Assembly: GCA_008711295.1 (NCBI GenBank)
Contig: VUYV01000036.1
Coordinates: forward strand, 2,814,976-2,878,975
DNA length: 64,000 bases
Direction: 5' to 3'
Origin: Anarhynchus alexandrinus
Taxonomy: Eukaryota; Chordata; Aves; Charadriiformes; Charadriidae
A model generated the notes under the pieces. The model did no database searches. It saw nothing but the letters and a program-made list of their open reading frames with translations, and was not told where the DNA came from. Shown piece after piece: positions 36,881 to 49,134 of the stretch; the stretch's first letter is position 1, and every line of letters begins with the position of its first letter. The position numbers were made by a program, and so were the translations under genes.

Positions 36881-36889
36881 AGACATATC

Positions 36890-36966
36890 ACATCACATCA
36901 CATCATATATCATATCATATCATATCATATCATATCATATCATATCATATCATATCATATCATATC
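36890..36966. repeat. (ATCAT)n pentanucleotide microsatellite
   Basis: A clean CATAT/CATATC run of about eleven units at 36911-36966 is preceded by imperfect CATCA/CACAT units from about 36890. The shift from CATCA to CATAT shows a variant unit that then homogenised. Confidence 0.95.
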
Positions 36967-37259
36967 TACTGCTTCCTGTCTACCCTATAAGCCAGTTATC
37001 CTACCCTATAAGCCAGTTACCCCATCAAAGAAAGAAATTCAATTGAGCTGACAAACTTAGTTGGCTGGCACCCTACCAGGTACCGGTGGGGCCTGCCAAG
37101 ATTTGTCTTGGCAGCCTCTCCCATCAGAGCTATGAAAGCTGGCGGGGCACAGAAAAGCAGATGGTGTGCTTGCTCTAAGGAATTATTTATAATGACATTG
37201 CTTATGATAAATCTATGTTGTTTCTTCCTGCCTTAGGAGTTTCCATATTGGCATTCTTG
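36967..37259. other. short unassigned segment with a hairpin
   Basis: Arms CTGCCAAGA (37093-37101) and TCTTGGCAG (37106-37114) form a perfect 9-bp stem with a TTTG loop. Nothing else is recognisable. Confidence 0.5.
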
Positions 37260-39270
37260 CACCAGGTGAGATCCATGACTGCGGAGGCAGTAATGATTTC
37301 CTTTGAAAAATTGTGAAAAGAGTTTGAAGTTATACAAAGCTGCGGAAAGGATCTTGTGATGCCTTTCTTAAAGAAGAGAAATGTGTGGAAAACCCCAAAG
37401 AACTATAGACCAGTCATAAACTCTTTTATTTCTGGACATGAATACTTAGAAGATAAAAAGACGATGAATATGTGGCACCAGGACATAGTGAGCAATTCAG
37501 AGGCCCTGGTCATGGTTTCTGCAGATGTGCAGTGCCACACATACCAGGGAAGCTCAATGAGTGAGAATGACTGAGCAGTCACCAAGGGGACCTGCACCCT
37601 GTGAGCAGTGACTGTGTCTGCCTACAAGAGAGGATTGCTGGTGTGAGAAACTACACTGTGCCAGTCCCCCAGTCTGCAAGGGTAGGGCACCTGCTGGACC
37701 AAACTCCAGCCCCCTTCCAACCAGGATCCTGCCTTGCCTTTGCATGGAGGCAGGCATGGAGAGGCAGGAAAAAAAAAGCTGGGGATATGATATGCAAAAA
37801 GTGGTTGGAGAGAGACGCAGAGGTGGAAGCCCTCCAGACTTCATAATACAGGTGCAGTGGAGGATACTGAATCTGCAGCAAGTGAGATGCAGATACAGCT
37901 GGGCTGTAAGTTTGCTATATCTAGTATTGGACCCCTTACACCAATTGTGACCATTTTGAACTGGAAACACAAGGCATGGTGTCTCAGTTGTTTAAGCCTT
38001 GAATCAACACTAGAACCAAAATATGAAGAACGAGTTATTTTAAATCCACTTAATTTCATTCTGGGAAGGGATAATAGACCTTGTGGATAGGAGACGAGGT
38101 AAGTGTGATATTACCCGGCTTCATTAACGGTTTTCACACTGCTTCATAATATTTTCTTTAGCGATGAAGGAAGTGTGGTCAATAGGAAGTAATCAGAAGG
38201 TGGTGCAAAACTGGCTGGAAGAAACACGCATAGAACAGCTGTCATTGGTCCAGTGTCAAAATGGAAGGACGTATGGACTGAGTATTTCCTGTCCTCAAAG
38301 CTATTCACATTTCATTACTTACTGAAAAGTTTTGTGTTTGAATAACATATATGTTTATTAAAACCAGAAATTGTGCCAAAATGAGAGCAGCTAGAGAACT
38401 GTAGGACAGGATGAGAACTCAGAATTAACTGATGTTATTAGAGATACTTTCTGAAAAAGGATGTTGTTCACTAGGGATAATTGCAAAGAGTTTAACTAGG
38501 TCCATCTCATCTAAACATCTGAACTCATGTAACAGTTTGGGATGCAGTCTAATCCAGTCAAAGAGAGTCAACATCCCCAAAGTCCTCTAGAAGTTGGAAA
38601 ATTAGCACAAAAAATGTTTGCTGTTGTGGTTAGAACAAGTGGAAAATACTGAATTTAGAGAATAACCACCACGCATTGACTATGAATCTGCAACACCATG
38701 CAGATCTGGAAAAAGCAAATACCAAGCAGGAAGGTATAAGCAGTAATATTGGATATATAAAATGTGAAATGATCCTTCCGCTATATAGGCACCACAAGAG
38801 CCTCTACTGGGACACCACGTTCACTTCTGGCCCTTGCACTTCAAGAAAGAGGTGGATAAGCTCAAGAAATCCCAGAAGAAAACAGTGAAAATGATAAAAC
38901 ATCTGAAAAGCCATGGCCTATGAAGAAGAATTGATGGAATGCATCAATGTTTAGAGAGGCAAAGGATAGATGATCACTAATATGAGGTAGGAAATAGACT
39001 GTTCCTCATGCCAGATGAGTTAGGACAAGAGGTGGTGAGGTTAACTCTAAAGACAAAGATTTAAATTGATATCAGGGATAGAAAAGGAAACAACAGTGAT
39101 ATACTGTTGAATAGAGCATAAGGAGGTTGTGGTAGCTTCAAGGTTTAAAAAGAGAATGGGTGAACTCTATTTAAGAATGATACTGTATTGTTGATCCTCC
39201 TTTGGAGAAGAGGAATGAACTAGATGATTTCTTGAGGTCCCCATAGGTCCTATTTTCTGTGGCGTCTCCT
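37260..39270 (+). mobile_element. very old CR1 LINE, ORF2 remnants and 3' part
   Basis: Scattered plus-strand CR1 blocks appear in the correct order. Near 37290-37430 is an ISFEKL-like piece, then PFLKKRN and KNYRPVINS (the NYRPV reverse transcriptase block). Near 38090-38160 is a degenerate motif-A neighbourhood. Near 38195-38290 a VVQNWL-like block is followed by a VSKW-like block. Near 38670-39100 is the C-terminal coding region, with AGGTATAAGC, TACTGGGACACC and GACAAGAGGTGGTGAGG. Near 39215-39250 are GAACTAGATGATTTCTTGAGG and GTCCCCATAGGTCC from the 3' UTR. The section 37480-38080 has little CR1 signal and may contain an unrelated insertion. It is dead throughout. Confidence 0.65.
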
Positions 39271-39537
39271 TCTCAGACCACCCTTGTTCTTCTCAAGGCA
39301 GTGATAACAGTGTTGGCTACATAATCAGTGTACCCAGGAAAGAGTAAAGTTGCCCAAACCAAATACAAAACCTCAACTGATGGATATTGCTTATTTTCTC
39401 ATGTCTATACCCTTACACATGTGGCCTTAGCAAAGCAAATATCTTTGGTCATTGTATGATGGTAAGTGAATCATACTTGGTTTTAGTAATAACCCAGCAG
39501 GTTCCACAAACCTCAAAGTGATAACTTTTGGGACGTT

Positions 39538-39650
39538 CACAGAATCACAGAATGGTTGAGATTGGAAGGGACTTCTGGAAGTCACCTTGTCCAACTCAGC
39601 TGCTCAAGCAAGGCTACCTAGAGTTGGTTGCTCAGGACCACGTCCAGACA
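39538..39650 (-). mobile_element. CR1 LINE 3' end fragment
   Basis: This minus-strand CR1 tail reads CACAGAATCACAGAATGG, TTGGAAGGGACTTCTGGAAG and CCTTGTCCAACTC, then TTGCTCAGGACCACGTCCAG. It stops abruptly after about 113 bp. It is oriented opposite to the next CR1, starting 180 bp to the right, so these are separate insertions. Confidence 0.9.
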
Positions 39651-39832
39651 GCATGCTATTTTTATCCTAAGCCTTCTGAGGATATGCCAGCTGGCATATC
39701 ACGTAAGTATATCACGTATACTTACTGAGATGTGCCTTGCAGGCCCAGGGATGGTGCCATTTACACTGAAAATGGACAGGGATATTTAGGGATAAATGGT
39801 ATTTCATTTTCCTAACACAATAGGCTAAATTG

Positions 39833-40312
39833 ACATGGACCTGTTGGAGCAAGTCCAGAGGAGGGCCACAAAGATGATCAGAGGGCTAAAGCATCTCTCC
39901 TATGAAGACAGGCTGAGAGACTTGGGGTTGTTCAGCCTGGAGAAGAGAAGGCTCCGGGGAGACCTTATTGCAGCCTTCCAGTACTTGAAGGGGGCCTACA
40001 AGAAAGCTGGAGAGGGACTCTTTATCAGGGAGTGTAGTGATAGGACAAGAGGTAAAGGTTTTAAACTGAAAGACGGTAGATTTAGAATAGATATTAGGAA
40101 GAAATGTTTTACAGTGAGGGTGGTGAGGCACTGGAACACGTTGCTCAGAGAAGTTGTGGATGTCCCATGCCTGGAAGTGTTCAAGGCCAGGCTGGATGGG
40201 GCTTGGAGCAACCTGGTCTGGTGGAAGGTGTCCCTGCCCATGGCAGGGGGGTTGGAACTAGATGATCTTTAAGGTCCATTCCAACTCTAACTATTCTATG
40301 AGGCTATGAATT
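39833..40312 (+). mobile_element. CR1 LINE 3' end, relatively young
   Basis: This plus-strand CR1 starts mid-ORF2 and runs to the 3' terminus. A 145-codon open frame (39835-40272) preserves the ORF2 C-terminus ([42 protein letters not shown]). The 3' UTR (GAACTAGATGATCTTTAAGG, TCCATTCCAACTC) and end (TATTCTATGAGGCTATGAAT) are intact. Intact coding and a clean terminus suggest a younger insertion than its neighbours. The 5' truncation removes reverse transcriptase motif A and FADD, so it cannot be active. Confidence 0.95.
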
Positions 40313-43300
40313 CTGTAAGAAATTCCAGACTGGTAAACATTATTGATAAGACTTCCAGTAGCAATTCGTCTATTGCACTCAAATATCAATGTCAACTACA
40401 GCAGTATTGACCCATCTTTGCCTTTTCACCAGCAAATAAAAAATTTTGTGGTTTCATGCATACAAATGAGCAGTGTATTTTGCTTCCCTTCAGAAGCCAC
40501 TATATTCAGAGCAGTAGTTATTCCAACTTTTGAAGATTTTCACGTGTTAAAAATAAGAGATAGATTAAATTATTCCTCTCTTAGGAGTTTTCTGGGTCTC
40601 TCTCTTGAGCTATCAACCTAGCCACCTCTTGATGCTGCATTTCAGCTCTCATTTCTTCCACTCCACTGGGAATGAGGGAGGGACTAATGTATAGAGTTGT
40701 GTAGACAGGAGATGTGTAGACAGCAGCTAGATATGGAAGGGCTTTTATAACCTTTGGCAATGTCTGCACCAGAGTAAGACATCTTGGCAAGTCTCATATC
40801 AATAAATCTCTGTCTTCTGACTCATGACTGCCTTGCAGGCATCTAGTGCACACCTCATACAGCCTGCATGGCTTCACATACCTGGACAAGTAGGGTCCTA
40901 CATGCCCTAGAGGGCTCTCTGCAGCTCATCTGGAGTGAAGGAGATGGATTAGTTTGATCGTTACAGCACTCTTGGAGCGCTCATAGCAGATAGAGTCTGA
41001 TAGGGTCATTGATATAGTCACTGGGATTTCTGTGGTTCCAGCAGATAAAGCACCTGTTGAGGAAAGAACACGATAGCACAAAATTTTTCTGATGGGCCAT
41101 TGTTGTTAAGTATTTTGTTGAAAGTGAATTTTGAACACCTAAGAGCTGTTTTTCCAAATGCAAAAGAAATCTATCTGTAGTTATTAACAAAAAGAAATAA
41201 ATGAACACATCTTTAATAAAAAAGTGTAACAAATTCCTGCACAATGTAATTCCTTTTTTGTTGAGTTCACAGAACTGGAAATGTGGCAGCAGTTAATTGG
41301 TGTAAAGTTAGTGTTATTGTCTCTTACTTATTTTCTCTGTCAGCTCTATAGCTTTTAAGGTCTGCCTAGACGTGTTTCAGCTGAAATGCTCCTGTATTTA
41401 ATAACCTGCTTCTTTCCATTATCCTTTCAAGGATATAAGAAATCAAGGATGTGATTGCAAGAGTTTCTGGAGTGAAATCTCAACCATTGGGAATACTGGC
41501 TTTTTTGAGTATGAGCCAGCTCTGCATAAGCTCATAATTTCTGGATTTTTTTTCTCTGTTGTTCTTTTTTTTTGTGACTTATTTATTCCTTATAGTAGTA
41601 TTTTGTCTTTAAAACTCTATTAGAATGCATGAGTTCATCAAACTTCTTCAAGACGCAGCCCTTGGAACAGTAAGAGAGGTACAGAATTTGCTCCTTGGAT
41701 GTAGTAAAAAGACTCTCTGATGACTGAGAATTAGCACAGGCAATATAGCACATCCTCACAAAATAAGTCTGAAAAAATGTCTGTATATGTAAATTTCTAT
41801 GAATCTAAAATTACAATGTGGTTGTAATTTGTCCAGGCGGAGAACAAGATGCCAATATACTTGGGATATCACTGTCAGACCACAACTCAGACCTGTGCTG
41901 TGCCCAAGGGCTGCCTGTGCCGCAACTACCCATTGATTAAATGATAGTGATGGCACATATGGGTCTTGTCAGATAGAAATTTGAGGGACACTATGATACA
42001 ATGCCAAACAGGCTCTGTGAAATGGAAAAGTATCTCTGAAAGAACCTGTTTTCTAAATTATGTGCTGCAAGCTTTAAATGAATACCAAGCTTTTGACAAG
42101 AGTCAGTAATTATGGGGCAAATGCAATAGTTTCTGATCACTGATGTTTTTCTAGCAGATATTCATCATATTGCAAAAAATCCATGACTGTCTAGTCAGTA
42201 GCAAACATCTGAGACATTTTAATGGGAAGACTATTTTGGCTTATAAGCTTTTTTTTCACTGTAAAATGATGATCTGTACATTTTTTTTTTAATTTAAAGC
42301 AAAATTTTAACAGAAATTGATTATTTATTGGATATGGGATAACTCAGGGACAGGGGGAAGAAGGATAATGGTTTCCCACTTTAAAATGTAAAAGAATACA
42401 TTTTAACAATTATTGGCACTAAAGAGGCATTAGAGTTTTGGCCAGCAGAAAGAAACAAGTACTTTGCTAAATCTGGATGTCTGGGTTCACAGCCATGTAT
42501 TTACGTTCTAGTACATTCAAATTTCACACAGTATGGATTTTTTTTAAGGTTGTTTAAAAAATTCTGTGACTGTTTCTTCAATTAAGGTCCAATTTTTGAG
42601 TACTTGCTGGTGGAAGTAATACATGTTCATCAGACGAGGCTATTTTTTCTTGGGTGCCTATTCTCTCACTTGATGGAAATAGAACTGATCAAGATAAAAA
42701 AGCATTGCTACAGAGTCACAAAATTAGGCTGTAGGAATTTTCTGATGTGTTATCATTTCACTTAGAGCCATAGCTGAATTGCTGAATACATGGTGAAAAA
42801 AACCCCTGTGCAACTGAGAAAATTAAAAGTCATATGCAGCAATAAAATGGAAGTAAAATTCTGCATTATATATGCACAAAAAGACATTTCACTTCTCTGT
42901 GTTATTTAAAGACTTCATTTGATACTGATGCGGCCAGAATGAGAATGAAATGAATATTGGACAATGCTATTCTACTTCACACTTTGTGAAAATATGTTTT
43001 TTGGGGAAACTATTCCTCAAATGCAAGCAGAAGCTTGCCTTTTATGTATTCTGTCCTTTAAGACATCTTTAACAGTTTGAGGTCACCACGGGAGGACATA
43101 TTCCCTCAAGTGAAAGAAAGCCAACAACTTCTGTTTTTCACATAAATGTTTTGAATTTCTGACATTTTAAAAAACATACTGTTGCCTCTGTCTGCTTCCC
43201 AGTGTCCTGAAGTGAGAGAATAGTCTTATTTTATAAAGTTAAGGTAGATTGCAGCCTATGTAACTTAGGTGCTTATGTAGAGATAAACAGTAGTAATATT

Positions 43301-46300
43301 GTCCTTCAAGAGCTCATCTACCTCTATTGCCTGAATAGGAAATATAGGTATTTTCTGCCTAGATTAAGACTCAAATTAGGTTCTTAGTTTAGATGGACTA
43401 GATGCCGTGTTTTAACTCTGCATGTTGTAACCAACTCAATTTCTGACCACCAGTACTGCTGTAAGAGAGACGGAGCTAGCATCTGTGACATAGACGGGTA
43501 GAGGGGATGCTTGTGTCCTTCTGGAGTGGAGCTGGTTGCTAGATGGGACATTTCTGGTGGTCTAAAATGGCATTAGATGCAGATGTGGCATGGGTGAATC
43601 CTGCTTGAGTAGTCATTGAGGAGGAGTGCTCCAGCAAGGGATATTCAACTCTTCATCAGTATACAGGTCTTTGCCTTTGGCCCAAGAAAAATTAAATGGT
43701 AGATAATAAGGAAAAGAATAAAATCAATTGGATTCCTACTTTCAAGATGTGGGGACTTATTTCACATCTTTGTCTTAGAGGTAATCAGCCAGTTACATTT
43801 GAAGGTGTACGAAGAAAAGCAGCAGTACCCCCAGGAAAGGTGCTTTCCCTTTTTGGCGGGTACGATCATTTAGAATTTTACCAGATAGGCAGAGATAAAA
43901 AAACCCATTGTATAAAAGTTACGTGGAGTTACCTTTATCTAATGAAATAATGGAATAAACTGACTTTGACACCAAACTCAGTCCAACAACAAATACTCTG
44001 ATTCATGGCCAAAACTTAGGGGAAGTTTATGGTATAAAAAGAATTTGTATCAACTGAGATTTGATCACGTGTGCTTTTGTTTGAATGGAAAACTGTTGCT
44101 TTTGTACAGAGAAAGAAAGAGGATTCATAATAAATCCACTCCTTTGGTTGAAAGAGTAATCAGCACATAAATCTTCAAATTTAACCCTGATGGGTTTCCT
44201 CCTGATCACAAGTAAGAACAAGTTGGAAGAAAATGTTGCCTGAATGCTTGCTAAGCAGGTAAATGAATTAACTTACCTTCAAAGGATAATTTTCACAGCA
44301 TACCAAGATAAATGATCTGCAGGAACCTATAATTATTAAAACCAAATTTAACTTGTTGTTGGTTGAAAAGCACAAAACAGCTTAATAAAATGAACTGTCT
44401 ATCATCTCAGCTGAGATGCAAGCAATCATATTTTTGTGGTATGGACTTGTCTTTGATCAGGAATTTCTAATTGTCCATGAAGTAGTAAACACCATCATCA
44501 TAGCATGGGCATATTACTACCAAACTACCAAACTAAATACCAGCTGAAATGATTATTTTCTGCCCGAGGCCTTCCTAGCTTCCATTATTGTATCACACCA
44601 CAGTATTCCTACTTATACAGGCCCAAAACCTAACATCCTCAATTTAATAATTGTGACAATAATAATTAAGAAATAGAAATTATATGATGGGCCACAACTC
44701 TTTAAACAGAACCAACACTGGAATTGAATATTATAAGAAACTTACACCTTTTCCAAAATTAGCTTAATTTTTTTTTTAATATGCTTTTTACAAGAATAGC
44801 ATATACAAGGGCAGTGCCTTATGCTTCTGCAATAAACTATTATTTTTTTTAATTATAGGGAGCACAAATAACAGAAGCAAGTAATAAGTCTGCTAATGGT
44901 GGTGATGACTGGTGCAGGTCATTACTCCCGGAGGGTTCTGTTCTTGTCACAGTCACTGTCATCCTCCCTTCCAAATCCTCCTCTGCAATATTTGCAATAT
45001 AATTTGTTGTGTTTCAATTTAGTCAATGTGCATTTTGACAAACAATTTTATAGATATGATGAGATAAATTAAAGACCCAACAGCATTTAAAGGACTACCC
45101 AAGGCAATCTCTTAAGAATTAGAGAATGATGGAGTAGATCCTGAGAACTGAGGAGGGCAGATATAGGACTTCAGACACATAGGACAAGAAGATTCTGGTT
45201 GATTTTCTAAACTTCATTGTCCAGAAAGTTGTTGGTGCAGCTGATTTCTGAACACTGAGATGATCTTACAGTACAACAAGATTGCAAAAAACAGCTAGTA
45301 TAGTTCTATTGCTAACAAGTCACACCCAAGTAAATGATCCTTTGACTAGTTCATTTGTATAGCATCTAAGGAAGAGGGTGGGGACAATAGGATGGCTGAA
45401 CAAACTTTTCAACAGCTTCATACAAGAATGACATCTCACACACAAATTAATGAAACATGGTCTGCATGACATTACTGTAAACTGGATGTCCACTGTAGGC
45501 AAAAGCAGTTATCATTAGTGCATTGTGAAATATGAATCGTCTAGGAACGTTTTCATGTGGGAAAATCACTGACTATATTTATAGTTATGGATGCAAAATA
45601 ACTCCATCTATGTATGGCTAACAGTTGCCTAGGAGGGGTTGAAGGTTTTTCAAGGACAAGATAAAGTGCTAGGCACAAAAAGGACAAACTCCAGCTACTG
45701 GGCTGCTCCCCTAGATGCAATTCATCATCAGTGGCATTTCGTATCTTGATAAATGGCAATTTTCCAAATTCTGGGTCTTGTCAGGCACTGACAACTCGAT
45801 CTTCAACAACTGAATTCTATGGGAGCTTCATGAATTTGATGGAAGCAGGAGGAAGACTTTAACTGCTCATATTATTCAAGAACAGAAAGAAGGACTCATC
45901 TTCATTTCAGTCTCTTGAAGTGAAAACATTAAGTGGAAAAGTTCCTGTTCACTCCTTTCCTCTCTTGACAACAGATGTACAGAGAAACCCTTTCTGTAAC
46001 TGTCTGTCTCCTTTGTCCAAGTTGCATTTTGTAATTTTTCATTTCAGGCTGATGCAAGTACATAGTTTAAAGCTCTGTTCCACGCCTTCTCCCTGAGAGC
46101 TGAAGCAGAGGAGATGAGAAGAGTATTGTGGCTCCACTTCTTTCTTCAGCTGCAGAACAATGACAGAAGGGCATACGCATGAGTCACACACTTGTCAAAA
46201 AGTTACTCTGAGATTGGACAATCACATCGGGTTGAGGAATCAGGAGAGGAAATACAATGTAAACTCCCAGAAGAACTAAATTGCAGTGTCATTTACTTGG

Positions 46301-47740
46301 CCCAAGAAACTGGCCAATACTTGGGGCTTTGTTTATTGTTTTTATTAAGACAAATTAATGTTAGAATTATTGGTTTCTTTCATGCAATAATTTACCAAAT
46401 CCCATACACAAAATTCTGTTTTCCATAACACAGTAAGAAAAAGACACCTAGGGGAATTCCTCTGCTTTGCTTTCTCAGCCTAACTTTTCTACCCAAGTGC
46501 TCTACCCAAGAAACTCCTTTTCCTGCTTTGTCTTATTTTCTTTCAAGTTTACACTCTCACTGGTTGTTTTGAAGCCTCCTCAGTTTCTTCCTGTCCACTG
46601 GATGCTTCTCAACTCCTTTTGACAAATGACTACAAATAGCTTTACTAATTAATTCCTGGCCCCTGTGTTTTCCTTCAGTTTGGTTTGGGCCATGGCTTTC
46701 ATTATATCCTTTTTTTGCTCAACAAGGGGCATTTACTCGTTCCTTCTTTTAGTGTTACTGGAAGGACGTGATTGTGGTCTCCAGCAGGCTTTTTAATTTG
46801 AAACAGTGAAATTCAGACTTGTTACCATGAAAGATTCTTTTCTGGCCTACTCTTAATTACCATTTCCAGACATTCTCAAAAGAAAATTGTTGGTATGGAT
46901 CCAGGAAATTTTTTATACGTTTCTTTCGCTTAGGTGTGGCAACCACATAACCACAGGCACAAATAGATTCTCCTAGGGTCAGAGACTCACTATGTGCAAG
47001 TGGAAAATGGAGTGTGGGAAAGATAGATGAAAAGTCTGGTTAAAAGAAGAGTCTGGCCAACAATATCAATTAACATAACTATTTAATCAGTTTTTGTCAT
47101 AACATATGTACAGTAATGAATGATGACATAATTCATAGGAGAGACGAATCTGTGAAGTTTCTTTATTCACTTTGACATATGAATTTGCATTTGAAGTATG
47201 GTAAAAGCTAGCTATGTAACACCTTTTATATTCAAAGGTATCGCCGTTGTACCTGCCTGCCACATAAACTAGAAAAATGGCATTGATTCCAAGTGAATAA
47301 ACACTAATTTTCATTTCTCCGGTTGTTATGCTGCTTTTTCAAGTATGGTTTTATTTTTATATCTCCGGAAAAGCCTTTTTTTGAGGGAAAGCTTGTGAAA
47401 ATGGCACATGTGGTTTTGCAGGGTGGCATTGTTAAGACATGAAGTCTGGTGATTATAGTGATATAGAGAAATTCCTGAAACGAGAATTTCCCTTAGGTGT
47501 GGTAATTTTTCTTGTAACCTGTCATGAATGAGGGGCCTAATTCCTACACATGAGGAAATCACCCCCTTAATTTTTATTGTGTTTTAGTATGTCAGGTCAG
47601 CCATCCCCCCTCCAAATCCCAAAAGGGGCGTACCTGAAACTCATCTTTGGTATGAACTTTGGCATCTTAGCAAAACTACATATCAGAGGGTGAAACCACT
47701 TACAGGATTTAGGTGACCATACCCCAGTATCCAATTAAGA
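40313..47740. other. long repeat-poor AT-rich block
   Basis: I see no gene, RNA gene or confident mobile element in 7.4 kb. Open frames (for example 40343-40621 plus, 43696-43950 plus and 47326-47562 minus) are short and unrecognised. T-rich runs occur near 41565 and 42280. Such a block is typical of intergenic or intronic DNA. Conserved non-coding elements may be present but cannot be judged without alignment. Confidence 0.55.
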
Positions 47741-47815
47741 GCTTTTAGGCGCTGGTCTGACAATTAGAGTACTTGTCCAGGAAGCGGGAGACCTGGCTTT
47801 CAGACCAGGAAATGT
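47741..47815 (+). repeat. possible tRNA-derived SINE remnant
   Basis: The left part (TGGTCTGACAATTAGAGTAC) resembles a degenerate box A region. The right part (GGGAGACCTGG, CTTTCAGACCAGG) includes a perfect 5-bp stem, CCTGG (47792-47796) with CCAGG (47805-47809), around an 8-nt loop containing TTCAGA. This is close to a T-arm with box B. A second similar piece lies at 47919-47975 (AGTGCTTAGAGAACTCAC). The family cannot be named, and the resemblance could be coincidental. Confidence 0.33.
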
Positions 47816-49023
47816 ACCAGTCACCCAACATTTTGCATAACAAGCAGTCCTCACTCTGGGTGATGCTGGGCTATGGTACAGACAGGAATGCACAAGGAGA
47901 ACAGACTAGCTTTGTAACACAGTGCTTAGAGAACTCACTTCGCTTTTGGAAAAGCTTGGCTCCTGGGCCACGTGCCCAGAACTGTTTGTGCGCTTTACTT
48001 CAGATCATCACTGGATAAAAACAGAAACACTGAAGAGAACAATGACTGGAACTGCACCTCTCTGCCTTTCCAGCAAAGTTCCTGAGTCATTACAATATTA
48101 AGTTAAGCACCCATTGCCACTGTGGTTTTGACTGTCCATGATTCCAGCATCAACAAGAGGTATGGAAAGTGAATGTTTTTCCAGCACAATCTGTTGTTTA
48201 GTAGTTCAAGCAAAATAGAACACATTAGCAAAAAGAAAATTGTAAAAGAAGATCAGCTCTCCATGCCACCTGAAAGGTGGAAACTTATCATGGGTTTTTC
48301 TCCTCATCATTTTCACCTCACCAGAAATATGCTATAAACACACCTCATGTGTAAGGATGTACAAGAGACACAGTTGCAGTAATGACTTTCTGGGTTGCAG
48401 CTTCATGTTGGAGAGGGAATTCAAATAATTGCAAAAGACAATAAGACATGACAAGTCAACTAGATAAGATTCTAGGTATGCAGGGTATCTCAAGTACATA
48501 AGTGCGCTAGATGGACTAAAAGATAATTAAAAGATCCCCCAAAAGATGAACTTTCAATTGACAAGTACTTTGAATTTAGGCAACAAGATTATTCTTGGAG
48601 CACTAAAATGCTCTCAAGATCTTCTTCCAGCTTCCCAGAATACTCAGCCTTTCCTAAATTCCTTTAGTTTTGAATAACCCTGACTGAGGTTCAGCACCTT
48701 TGCCAGTTCTTGAAGTGATTTCGTGTAATTGCAGTGAATCTTTGTTTTAGACTTCAGAGGTGTTCCAGTGGATGGGCAGCTTCTTTTTGTGTTAGTCATT
48801 TGTCTGATATATTTCAGCCCAGCTGAGGACAAAACTCATGTTGGTTTATTCTAGCACAGAAACATTGGAGGAAAGAAAATCTCCATAATTTTTTCACCCT
48901 TTAAAAATTTCCTTTATTGGCCCAAGATGAGCCTTTTAGCTCATATGGGAAGCCGACAGTCAGCTATGTATTTTCTAACTCTTGTTTTAATGAAATTCTA
49001 TTTGTGTAGTTCTGTTTTTGTAG
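47816..49023. other. unique AT-rich non-coding sequence
   Basis: No gene is recognised. It contains the second SINE-like patch at 47919-47975. Confidence 0.55.
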
Positions 49024-49072
49024 AAGCACAATTTTAGAAAAAAAATGTATCAAAAACATATGAAAGAGGTAA

Positions 49073-49132
49073 TGTTGCCTTCAGATGGCGTGCCGTTCCT
49101 GAACCAGTTCGCCACGCCATCTGAAGGCAACA
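49073..49132. repeat. perfect 20-bp inverted repeat (hairpin)
   Basis: The arm at 49073-49092 (begins TGTTGCCTTC) and the arm at 49113-49132 (ends GAAGGCAACA) are exact reverse complements over 20 bp, separated by a 20-nt spacer. The arms are GC-rich (about 55 percent) in a clearly AT-rich neighbourhood. Just beyond the right arm is AAG|GTAAGC, a consensus splice donor. The region 49024-49134 is an open 37-codon frame after a TTTTTGTAG acceptor. Roles considered are a pre-miRNA-like hairpin, an exon, a recent inverted duplication or a fold-back element. None is proven. Confidence 0.9.
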
Positions 49133-49134
49133 AG

